Origin: Macrostomum hystrix
Taxonomy: Eukaryota > Platyhelminthes > Macrostomidae
Reading direction: 5' to 3'
NCBI GenBank assembly: GCA_950097015.1
Contig: CATNEN010000038.1
Location: 8,132,001 to 8,196,000 of the forward strand
DNA length: 64,000 nt
The position numbers and the translations under genes are program-made. Numbering within the stretch: position 1 is the first letter of the stretch; every line of letters begins with the position of its first letter. The notes below the pieces were generated by a model. It searched no databases. It was not told where the DNA came from and worked only from the letters and a program-made list of their open reading frames with translations. This document shows, in pieces, positions 33,010-43,654 of the stretch.

Positions 33010-34469
33010 TTACTGTTAGTTTAGTTTAGTTTAGTTTTTATGCCTGCCTTTCATTAGATCATTACTACTGGAGTTTCTAAGAGTTCTTATCAAGGCAGCC
33101 CTACTGTTAATGCATTACTGTTTGCATGCTTTTTATGTCTTGAAATTTCTGAAAGCATCTTCTAGTGGTTGGTCACTGAAGCTCTCTATTAGTATATAGT
33201 TCAGTTTTATATGCCTTGTCTGTGTATTTTAAGGTTCTCGTGAGAATTATTATTCAATTTGAAAAAAATTACTTTTAAGCAGTCCGAGCATATTTTTCAA
33301 GGATTTAATTAAACTGTCTCTCAAATTATTTGCGTACTGTGCTATTGTGTGGGCCAGCCAGCCAGACATACTGTGTGCGAGAGCTCAAAACAGTGAGTGC
33401 ATATTTTGCACCTCTTCTGAATCGTATGTGCATCTTCTTTCGTATTTTGGCAGGTACTTAAGAGATGTGGAGGGGTTAAATATAGCAAAAACTACAGTCC
33501 TTTCTTATTCTGTGAGAGCCTGTCTTGTGGAATTCCAGGCACTTGACCATCCGAAGATCTGGACTTGGAGTGGCCTGGATTTGGTCCCGTGATTCCCAGA
33601 CAGGCTACTGAAGTCTAGAACGGTGATAGGACAGAAGCCAAGAAAATGATGGCTGAAATTTCCGCCTACCGGAGTAAAATGTGCGAGTATTCACGGTCAA
33701 TTGGAGTAACACTCAGTTACTTCCTGCAGTTTTGCAGCTGACAGTTACAATTGGAAATTATCAAACAAGTTTGATTACTTTGTATCAAGCGATAAAATGC
33801 TAATCAAAACCAGATTTGACAGGCACCAAGTCTGCCTTTGACATCCGAGATTTCTAAATGCCAAAGGTTCAAGTGCGAACCTGTTTTTAGCATTGTACGA
33901 ATATATTGTACGCATGGACCAGTTAGCAAGCTTCTCTTTCTTGCTTAGCAAGCTAGACCAGTATTTTCTATATTCCGTCCGTCTAAAAACGTACATTTTT
34001 GTTCCTTGTGTAAATGTACGCCGGCAAGTTTTCTTAAGCATTGAAGCTTAGAATCTGTTAAGAAAAAAATATTTTTTAGCATCCAGCATCCTCATTGCAA
34101 TCTCTATTAATAATGCCTCAAATACAGCATCAAGGACTTTTAGTAGTCCTAGTATAGCATCATCGCATTAACTTCTAATCCCTGAAGCAAATTGCTGCGG
34201 TTTTTTATTTAAAGCTGTAGAAACTGTTCGTGTTATCTTCTGCAGTCAGCTACGAGTATCATAGTGAATGTAAGTATACATTTTTGCATAGTAAAACAAG
34301 TCCTTGGCTGCGTTGTGAATTAATAAAAGTGTTTCCTTAATGGTGCTTGCATGTCTTCTTGCCAGACCGACTAAAGTGTACTTTTTAATTATCATTTAAG
34401 TTCATGTAAAATCCCATATTAATTATTGAGCATTATCAATAGAAACGCTTTCAGGAAGGCTGTGGGTGG
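33010..34469. other. Intergenic, no gene seen
   Basis: Starts with a (TTTAG)n microsatellite near 33018-33036. ORFs at 33347-33592 (plus) and 33775-34041 (minus) have no domain and are treated as chance. Confidence 0.5.
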
Positions 34470-34744
34470 GCATTAGGCGACAGTCGGCAGCAGTTCTGCG
34501 AGAAGGGCAATTCTGCCCATTCCGCTGACTCCTGAGCACGTCCTCAATGATACCTTACGAAGGCTCACACGCACATTTAAATTTCTCAGGCAGTGTACAC
34601 TCTCACTGTGCCTTGGAGATTGGCCCACAAGAGCTTTAAAATTGTAATCCTGGCTGCGCCCCAAATTAGTTCAACGTGGCCGTGGATTGAGCTCACGATC
34701 CCATGGTTCGAGAGGCAAACGCGTTAACTTCTTTGCCGCTCACC
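34470..34744 (-). mobile_element. SINE family 1 copy
   Basis: Reversed copy with GGCAATTCTGCCCATTCCGC, TGACTCCTGAGCACG, GGCTGCGCCCC and the tRNA-like end TTGAGCTCACGATCCC, AGAGGCAAACGCG. Confidence 0.7.
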
Positions 34745-36689
34745 CCATTTTATAGGTTTTTCTGTTTTTTTTAAATCTGGCTGTTTAAAGGGAGATTTCT
34801 TGCCTACCAGAGAGTTTAAATCATATCTACATGTAAAAATGTCGAATGAGTGCATAAGAAAACATTTATTTCGCATAGTGCACATCATTTTTGCGCTTAT
34901 CTGTGCCAAAAAAAGTTTTCTCAACCTTTTCTTAGCCATCACAGCTAGACCAGATGGAGCGTCACCATTTGACAGTTTTATGGCCCCATTTTCCAGACCA
35001 AATACAGACCCGTAATAAATAAAAATGTAGTTTCACGGAATCTCTGAATTCTCTATTTGCTTGTTAAGCGCTGTGCTGAGAGGTATGGCACGTCTAATTA
35101 GGAAGATAATAACTTCACTCGGTTAATACAACTCTGAAAGAGTAAGGCTTCAAATGCCTACCCGCTTGCTTGTACTTTTACAATATAAAAGAACGACATA
35201 AACAAAGTATCAAATAGCTTGACGGGTTTGGGATAGACATGGAACTTCTCCAGCCAATCAGGGCGCACCACATGTGCTTTCTCTAAAGGGCGGCATGCAA
35301 TCCACAAAAATCACCGAAAAATAAATAGCAAGTTTTTTAATGCTCCAATCGAATTTAGAAAAGTGTGCCTGGTTTCTGCTTCTTGATTGTATTTAACAGA
35401 GCTCTTTGCTTTAATTATCAGAAAACTAATAAAATGAAAACTAACCAGATAAAAAATTCATCATTCTAATTTCATTATATCAAATGAACGTTTATATTGG
35501 TTAAACATAATTATATATTGGTTATTGATACATATTCCTTGACTATGTCACGCGCAAGCATTACCTGGAATATTTCAAACATTGTAGACCCACATAAAGA
35601 GCGGATATACTATACTTACTACTAAGTTTAAGTAGTCCTTCGGTGGCATAAAGTCGTGAAGAATATTAAAAAGGAAAATAACCTTTCGCTGTAACTACGA
35701 GTATAGCTGTGTACAGAAAAGAAGAAAACTAGAGAGATGGGTAGAGAGTGATGTTTTTTAGTGTACTCGTAGTTTCTATTTTGCTTCTACGCTCGGTAAG
35801 AGGTTCAGACACGAAGGTGAACTTCTGTCAGCTTATTCCATGGCGTAGTTGCAGCCGAGTTAAAATATAGTTTTTGCAACTTTTACGGATTCTGCATTTC
35901 ATACTGTCGCTTTTGTGGTTGCCTTCTTGCGGGCCAAAGCTCAGTGCTTCAAGTGGTTTAGTACTGTCGTGTACATGACTTCCTTGCATTTCATCAGTCT
36001 AAAAATTGTGCTTCATACCAATTTATTCGTTAGATTGATATTTAACACCTGGTCGATTCAGTTCACTCAACTGTATAATGGGTATCAGCAGCATCAGGAA
36101 GAGTAAAAATTAAGATGATTGAAGCACCCTGTACATTAGGCTCAACTGGTCTTTGTGTCTATGTGATGCTCAACCGATTAAAGAATGCATAACATTAATT
36201 TCTTACATTTACATACTTGCAATTACATACTTCTATTTGCAAAGTAGAAGTAAGCGAGGCAGTCATTACCTGGAAATCGAGGTCTTGTTTTGTTTGCATT
36301 GGTTCTATAAATGTAGCATCTGGCTCGCATAAATATTATGCTTTTTACAATGAGCAATACAGTCTGAGTAAAACGATGGAACAATAGCTGAAATGTACAT
36401 GTGTAAATAACTCATTTATTATGTATAAAAGGAGGGTTGAGAAACAGGAAGTCTGAAATTTTGTATTTAAGAAATGGTTCTTTTCTATTTGATTTACTAG
36501 TTGTCTTGCCGTCCTACTAGCGTAAGCAGATTTTTCCTTTTGTGAGTCAAATCTTTAAGCATATATCTTTTAGCCTAGATTTTGCAATTTTGTGTGTAAA
36601 ATCCAGTCGCAACTTTTTATAACTTCCCACAGTTTGCACACGCACTGTGCTAATGAACTTCTGATACGGTTTTTTAACTGTTCGTCGGT
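34745..36689. other. Intergenic, no gene seen
   Basis: AT-rich unique sequence. Short ORFs (for example 34800-35015 and 35915-36106) lack recognisable features. Confidence 0.5.
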
Positions 36690-36945
36690 ATTGTAGGGTT
36701 TTGTAGCCTATAGATGCTACTCTAGCCTACTCCGACTTGATGGTCGGGGGTTCGATTCTCGACTCTGCGTTGCCTCAGTTAACCCAGCTGTTAAATGGGT
36801 AGCAGCAATAGCTGGGGTAACTGAGGGTGGGTGTGGCGTCCCCCAGTCCATGGACTGAACAGCTAGCCGTACGCAGCTTTCAGATGCTATGGCTGTTTTA
36901 TCGGCTGCACATCTGACCCTATTGGGGTCAGGTGTAATCAATTAT
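36690..36945 (+). mobile_element. SINE family 2 copy, degraded head
   Basis: Box B GGTTCGATTC is intact, but box A is disrupted. The body keeps AACCCAGCTGTTAAATGGGT, the palindrome CAGTCCATGGACTG and GGCTGCACATCTGACCC. Confidence 0.75.
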
Positions 36946-37397
36946 TGTGATTTGTTATATTGTTGTGATTTTAATAGCAATAAGAAACTTTTTCTTATGG
37001 GTGATAATTAAAAGGCTATTTGATTTTCCCTCATTAAAATTGTTGGTATTGGTTATCTTGCGTGTACTCTACTCTGCTATGTCCCAATGTCAGTACACAA
37101 TTACTATTACTATTACTATTATTACTATTTATTTTTATTCTCATTATCGGTAAAGATGTCTCTTTATCATAGCTCTTATATTCCACTAGCCTGCAGTCTC
37201 TTAGCTTTCGTCCTTTAATTTTTTCCTGCTCAAACACTGGCGATAATTAAGTTTAGTCTAAAAACTGTCTCTCGATTTCTGTACATGTATAACTGCGTCA
37301 CAGAAGTTATTTTAAGCAAAATGAGTATTATTTAAAAAAACTGGCGGGTTTTTCTTACATTTCTTTCATTTCTTTCGTCTCTCTTTTAGTGGAGAAA
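36946..37397. other. Upstream region of the EGF membrane-protein gene
   Basis: Contains an (ATTACT)n microsatellite at about 37100-37130 and a 3' splice site (CTCTCTTTTAG, AG 37388-37389) eight bases before the start codon. Confidence 0.5.
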
Positions 37398-40300
37398 ATG
37401 TTTTTCTGCCTGGCCTTGATCCAGTGTCTACTGCTCTCCTCGTCGACTGTTTGTGGTAGTTCTCTGATCTGCCAACACGGTGCCACCTACGATGTCGTGT
37501 ACAACCGCTGCCTGTGCACTCCCAACTATCATGGAGTCTCCTGCGAAAGCAGCTTCACGCAAGACAATCCATGTCTAGTGGCCCAGCCAGTCCTGGCTGA
37601 CACGATGGGCTCCCATCGTCCAGGAAGTCGCATATCGTGCGCTGCGGGCGCGGACTCGTGCGAGGACTTCTCCAAACTGCGCCCTGGTTGGTTCCGCCTG
37701 AGTTCGCCAGCAGGCAACAGTCTGACAGAAGGTTGCGTCCACAGTGCCCGGGGTGACTGTGGAAGTTTCTATCCGTACATTGTAGACGACCTCGCTCGCG
37801 AGAATACCAACAGTCGGGCATTGTTCTCCGGTAATGCTTATCAAGTGCAGCGACTGAGCAACGGTAAATGCCACCTGAGCAAGGAACAGCAAACTCACTT
37901 TCCAGTTCGACTGCTGATTTGCTCGGCTGAGTTGAGTCTGTATTTTTTGTATCCGCTTCCTAGAGACCATCACTATTGCATTGGACAGCCACTGGCACGT
38001 TTGCCCCGGGTAGCATCGGTGAATCACCAGATTGTCAACTCGCCCTTCGTCCCTGACGCCAAACCACCAAAGCTGGAGCTGGAGTACTACCGCCTCAAGA
38101 CCAGTGGCGGCCAAAGTGGCAATTTCATTTGCACCGTCAGCACGCTATTTAAACAAAGAGGTATAAACTACATAGTGAAGTTTCTTCTAACGGACAAATT
38201 TGGCATCACCGAGGAAGTCAAGGAGTGCAGGGCCTCTCTTACATCATTTCGTGGAACTGCGAAGCCATCTTGTCCCACGCAGGACATTCTGCGACTCAAG
38301 GAAAACATCTACGGCGCTAACCTAGTTTGTCAAGTGCAACTGTCGGACACCACTGATTCCAATCTTATTTCATCGAACATCCATTCGTTCACATTTAACT
38401 TTTCCTTTTCTCTGACTGACTCTTCTAATGGCACAACCGTCGGACTTCTCCGCCCAAACGATACTGTTCACGTGTGCATCGATACCAGAAAAGTTCCGGT
38501 GTTGAGTCAGTTGATAAAATTTCGAGTGTCAGTCGGTAGGCAGAGAACAATACCCAAGGACGGAATCGACATCAGCGTGGTGCATTGGGCTAGAAACGGG
38601 AGCAGAATGCCTGATAATGCCACTAGTAGGGGATGTGAGTTCCAATATTACAGTGAAAGGATGGGCGAACTGTGCATTGACCTCGTGCTGTATAATCGAG
38701 ACCCTGATGGCCGGGTGGTTTTTGGTCTGAGCAACACTGAACAGGTGAGCTTAGTGAAGCTTAACATATCCTATGGTTCCATCTCAAACGGCATACGCAC
38801 TGGCTTTAATGGTTTAACTAACAGGCTGAAGTTTGAGCTTCTTGAATCTCTTGAGCTAAAAGTGGATCTTCGAACACTGTCAACAAACCCTCTGAACTAT
38901 CTGCACATTTTTAGTGATCCCTTTGTAAAGCCGGTGAGTGGCTCCTACAAAGAGGACTCAGTGTACGAGCTGTCTGTTCATCCAGGACAAACGGCAGTCT
39001 TTGACGCCCTGAGGCACAAAATCTTACCTTATCAAGTCCAGGTGTTAATCAGTCGCCCGAATGGGACTCAGCACCAGACTGATGCCAGCGTGACAAAACG
39101 GGTGGCGATTCGCTACGGTAACTATATCATCAGAGTGCACAGCAGCGTTGAGTCTGGTAGACTGCAGTACGATGTTTTCAGCAAGCTCCCAAATGAATAC
39201 GAAGCTAGAGTCATGGAACAGGACCTCAGAGGCGTAACAATCGAGCCAACTACCGACGTTGTTCGCATTAAGTTAGACTTCTATGGCACTATTATCTACG
39301 TGTGGAGGTTTCGAACTCGATTTTCACCCTGCAGCCATGGATTCGTCATGACCCAGCTGGAGATGCAGCTCTTGGACTGCAAAGATTTGAATATGGCGCA
39401 CAAATCAGGCGGTGATTTCGTGCTGGACGTGGTTATTGTGCCTGGCTTCTTCGACACGGAAGGAAACGTTGAAGGACTAATGTACACTAAACTAGGCAGC
39501 GATGCTGCAATAGACAGGCACAGTGGCAGAAGCCTGTTCTCCAGCTCCTACGCAATGCCCGAGCTTAAATCGCTGAACAGCATCTTCATGCCTGTGGAAG
39601 TACTGAAGTTGTGTTCGTGCAACGAGCAAAGCACACTTAGTTACTCAACTGAGCAGTGCATTGCTAACGTCAAGAAAGTAAGGAGAAATAGAAGACCGAT
39701 AAGAGCCTCTCCGGGGAGAAGTCTCGGCAACGGAATAGCTTCTGGTGAGCTAGCAGACGGGTATGGAACCATTTCTGTAACTGCAGTCGAAGCCAGACGA
39801 TTCTGTCTTGACTTTCTCAAAGTGAGATCAGGTGAGAAGCGCTATAGTGTGGACTTTTGCTCGGCAGTGGCTGACTACATGGCTCAGTTTAAGTTCGTCT
39901 GCGTTAGATACGCAATGACACTCCAGAGCTACGAATTCGCTGAGAGCCTGTTTAACTCGATGCTCGGTATTTGTCAAGAGGGTCTAACCTACAATGCTAC
40001 CGAGGTCCGTGATGACAATGGGCTTGCGGCCAGCCGGGTTGAAAGCGAGCTGTGCCCCAAAAAGTGCTCCGGGAAGGGAGCCTGTCTATCCGGCAGCTGC
40101 GTCTGCGTCGCTGGCTTCGCAGGAGCCGACTGTGGCAAGCGAGTCTCGGACGTGGCTGCTCTGCCGACTGTGATATCAACGCCACAGCAAGGACCATTGT
40201 GCACATCTGACGTCTGTCAAAGGGCGCTAATTGAGGTTGCTCCAATGCTGAAGCCATATCGAGTCATTCAATGCCGCGTGGCTCAAATGATTAGAAACAA

Positions 40301-41102
40301 GACCAGTCCTGAAGGAATGCGCTGGACACTTCCTGCAATGCACATGACTGACAACCTGATCACCTGCAACCTGTCCCAGATTCACTCATGGGTGCGAGAA
40401 TCTGGCAAACTCTTCATTGTTGTTGAGGTGAGTTTTTGATTGGGTACCTATACTTATTTTCATTCTTTAAATACAACCATGTACAATTCTTGAGGCTGAT
40501 TAATCTAGCAAAATCTAATCTTTCGGGAGAGATTTATAAATATAAAAGGATTGAAAAGGTTGACTGCCGGAGCAGGCTGTAACGCCAAAGTCCTGGCCTT
40601 GACCATATTTGGTAAGCTGTTGTGCTAAATTCATTGTTGAGGGCCAACCACCAATTCACTGTGGGAGTATTTATACTTTCTCATATTTTTTAACCATTTG
40701 ATAGGTGACGAATCGCTTTAATTAAAAAAAATTTGAAACCTGTTGCAGATATTCTTGGAAAGTGACAGCTGGAAGTCATCTAACAGCATCCAGTGGCTGC
40801 TGCATCAGAAGAGGTGCTCGGATCGGCCACTGAACTGTTCTGCAACTGCAAGCACCTGGAGTTCTAAATCTGCAACCATGATTGCAATGGTCACGATTGC
40901 CTTGTTTTTTGCACCGGTTATGGCAGCAACGTTGTACCTCTGCCTCCGATCTGCTCGACAACCGAGATCAGGTTGGACAAGGAGTCTTCCGAAGCTGATG
41001 AAGGGCGAGTTCAGAAAAGTAACAAATCAAGGCAAGGCGTCCAAGAAGATTGTGCTGGTTGAAGAAAGCCAAGAGCTTCAGTGTGTATCGTGTCCACTTT
41101 AG
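37398..41102 (+). CDS. Large EGF-domain type I membrane protein
   Basis: Two exons (37398-40427 and 40749-41102, GAG|GTGAGT and TTGCAG borders, phase 0) encode 1127 aa. A signal peptide (FFCLALIQCLLLSSSTVCG) is followed by an EGF-like end (NRCLCTPNYHGVSCE), about 830 residues of cysteine- and N-glycosylation-site-bearing ectodomain without a domain I can name, a clear EGF at about 886-912 (CPKKCSGKGACLSGSCVCV, AGFAGADC), a membrane span at about 1054-1076 (MIAMVTIALFFAPVMAATLYL) and a basic cytoplasmic tail of about 50 residues. The second EGF resembles those of VWDE-type proteins, but no VWD domain is evident. A role in adhesion or as a receptor is inference. AATAAA lies at 41281-41286. The first exon is unusually long for this window. 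Confidence 0.8.
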
Positions 41103-41280
41103 GCTGGTGGAAGAACTCGTCGATCGAACGGAAATTTCAATCGTGGTCATGTTATGGCGCCTCTGCTGATTATATTTATGAATTCACGGTTACTAATGAT
41201 GTGTCCAAAGGCGAGCCATATTCAGATAAATGTAACTTCACTTTTTTCGACTCCACATTATCTTCCAGTTATCTCCATAC

Positions 41281-41286
41281 AATAAA
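41281..41286 (+). terminator. Polyadenylation signal of the EGF membrane-protein gene
   Basis: Canonical AATAAA about 180 bp after the stop codon at 41100-41102. Confidence 0.55.
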
Positions 41287-41299
41287 CCCCTTAGCACTT

Positions 41300-41960
41300 T
41301 TTCCAAATTTTATGTAAATTTAATGACCTTTACTAAATCTTTAAAATGCATCCTTTTTTAGTTTACCTATTCATTTCTCATGAATTTCTCGTTATTTTTC
41401 TTTTTTCATTAGTAATCTTTTTCAGCGATTAATGAACCGATCATGTACTACCATCCACCTCACCTCTCCAAAGCTTAATGTACGACGTCCACCCAATCGG
41501 AACGCAGAAGGGCTCGGTTGTACACTGCGCAGGGTCAGGGCTGGGTCAACGGAGACTTTTTATCACGATTCATGCGCGTGATTCTCCCCCATATAATCCC
41601 ATTGCTTTTTCTCACCTCAGCACACCTCACACACCGATCAGCGCCGTCGAGACACCTTCGACACCCTCGAAAGATCGACGATCAGCATCGCGCCCAGCCG
41701 CCTGGCCGTGCAGTATACACCGAGTCCATGTACTGTTTTGCTTTAACGCATTAGACTAACAGTATACTATCATCATTTCTCTGTAAATCAATACACCCTT
41801 GCCAGAGTGGAGCTACTGCTCGTAGGTTGCGATACGAGCGTACAGCTAAATCTAGATCTTTATCCATTTCCTGTGCTCATTTAAGGATGCAAGTTTTAAG
41901 TGAGTTAGAGGGCGCATGTTACTGCGATCCGAGAGGTGGTTTTTGGCTGGAAAAATAATT
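41300..41960. other. Intergenic, GC-richer block at 41470-41760
   Basis: The block contains overlapping ORFs of 93 and 78 codons with no domain and no splice context. I cannot assign it; it may be regulatory or UTR sequence. Confidence 0.35.
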
Positions 41961-41962
41961 GT

Positions 41963-42060
41963 AGCAACAACAACAACAACAACAACAACAACGACAACAA
42001 AAACAACAACAACAACAACAACAACAAGCACAACAACAACAACAACAACAACAATTACAA
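41963..42060. repeat. (AAC)n microsatellite
   Basis: A near-continuous AAC/CAA run of about 95 bp. On the minus strand it is (GTT)n directly after the LINE fragment, so it may be that element's 3' tail. Confidence 0.92.
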
Positions 42061-42500
42061 ATACCCTGGCCAAGGCCGAAGGTGGGTAGCTGTCGAAATG
42101 CGCGCGCAAGTGCAGCGTTTCGCAGAATTTTAAATTCACGGGGGTCAGATCGATGCCAGCGTAGCGCCACCGCGGTCCCTGCAGGGAAAGCAGCAGCACA
42201 TCCTGCAGGGGGTCTGGGCAGCGCTGCTCCGCTCGAATGCCGTGGCCGGTCAGCTGCAGGCGCCGGGTGCGAAGTAGCTGTGGCTTGCTCGGCAGAGCTG
42301 GGCTCGGCAGTACAGTTCGTCGTTGGTAACATTGGCGGCTGTATCCCGAAGGCAGCGCGCAGGAGTGCTGCGTGTGCGGCGTCCTATTGCCGGTCAGGGT
42401 CCACGTGTGGGTGTTGTACAGGAGCACGGCCTCGATCACGGCCTGATACAACCGCCCCTCGGCCTCAGATTTTAGATAATACTTCAGTATAAAGTGCAAC
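42061..42500 (-). pseudogene. LINE reverse-transcriptase 3' fragment
   Basis: The minus strand shows the C-terminal part of a non-LTR polyprotein: EGRLYQAVIEAVLLYNTHTWT (family pattern xLLYGxETWT) then RRLQLTGHGIRAEQRCPDPLQDVLL (family pattern RRLRxxGHxxR). Blocks fall in different frames, so the copy is decayed. It could belong to the same family as 14434-15654, which lacks this region. Confidence 0.72.
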
Positions 42501-42796
42501 TCTAAATGTAAATACGGTATGATATTGCCACAGCAGTACTGATCGCACACAAAGCCGCATTCATGAACGGCTAGGCATTTATTGGTGGAGCGAGGCACAA
42601 ACCTTGTATGAAAGGATTGAGTCTATATTCTATTCATTTAAGCTTTAGCGAATGCCTCATCCCCAGCTGGAGTTGGAGCAGATTAAAGTACAAAAGAACC
42701 CTCTATTCGAAAGACCTTGCTTCCTGCACTGACCAGGACACCCAGTGGATGCCCAGCATAGAGTCCCTATATAGAGTCGTAGAGACATACAGGCTT

Positions 42797-42970
42797 AGCA
42801 GCCCTGTCTGTTATAGTTCCCCCGACTGTGGCATTCCCTGCTGAGATGACACTCGCTGCCGCACAAGTAGCAGGTGACCTTGTTGCGTCGATTGCGTCGA
42901 ACTGCTTTCTCTGCGCCCTTAGCGTTCTCGGCGCAGCAGACGCAGCAGAAATCCCGATCGATCATGAGGC
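42797..42970 (-). pseudogene. Cysteine-rich C-terminal fragment, perhaps transposase (piggyBac-like) or CCHC knuckle
   Basis: The minus frame reads DFCCVCCAENAKGAEKAVRR, then RRNKVTCYLCGSECHLSREC, then a stop after QGC (about 42797). CYLCGSECHLSREC fits the C-x2-C-x4-H-x4-C knuckle exactly. The CxxC, basic stretch, CxxC layout at a protein end also fits piggyBac-type C-termini. No upstream catalytic domain was found. Just beyond it, 43000-43085 minus reads QSAFSLNEFKAFDAFVSRRL, which could belong to the same gene. Confidence 0.3.
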
Positions 42971-43089
42971 AGCCTTTTTAACAATTACAAGGCCAGAAAA
43001 AAATATTCCCTGATTCCCCAGGACTAAGTCTTCTGGAGACGAACGCATCGAAAGCCTTGAACTCGTTGAGGCTGAATGCCGACTGGAAA

Positions 43090-43654
43090 ATACTGGTGTA
43101 GTCTGACACAAGACTTCAAGCGAGCCTTCAAAATACCTTTGAACCTTCGCTGTTGCTTAAGAAATCGGTTCAATAAGTACAAAAATGTAAACACGAATGG
43201 CTTTTTCGAACGCTACAATCACGCAACACAATATTTAAATGATATTCAAATGTACTAACCATAAATATTGGAAGCATTATATTCAACCGTTTGAGAATTG
43301 GATTTTCGTTTTCAGATTTCCGAAAAAATCTGAATAAATTCTAGTACCTTAGTTTGAAAATACTTTTGTATTGAATTCCGAACCCGTCTTGCTAAAAATG
43401 CAGCAGGTGGCTTTGAAACCGGCTGCCTCCTCAGTGGACCATAAATCATTACTTCTCTGCAGTAGTATGTCAATGGCGCTCCATTATAATGAACAATAAT
43501 AAACAATACAGTCGGCCAAGTATGCCATCCTCTAGATCAGCCATAAGTATAGGAGCAGGTGTGTTATTACTTTTGATATAATCGGGAATGGGTTTAATAT
43601 TTCTAACCCGTTCCCGATTAATATATTATTTTTTGTTTCTCGTAGTTTGGCACA
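43090..43654. other. Upstream region of the CAP gene
   Basis: AT-rich. A short inverted pair (ATCGGGAATGGGTT and AACCCGTTCCCGAT, 43581-43619) forms a strong hairpin. A 3' splice site (TTTCTCGTAG, AG 43644-43645) sits nine bases before the start codon. Confidence 0.55.

Noticed and set aside
42082-42492. Plus-strand ORF of 136 codons
   Set aside because: Shadow of the minus-strand LINE fragment and the AAC microsatellite.
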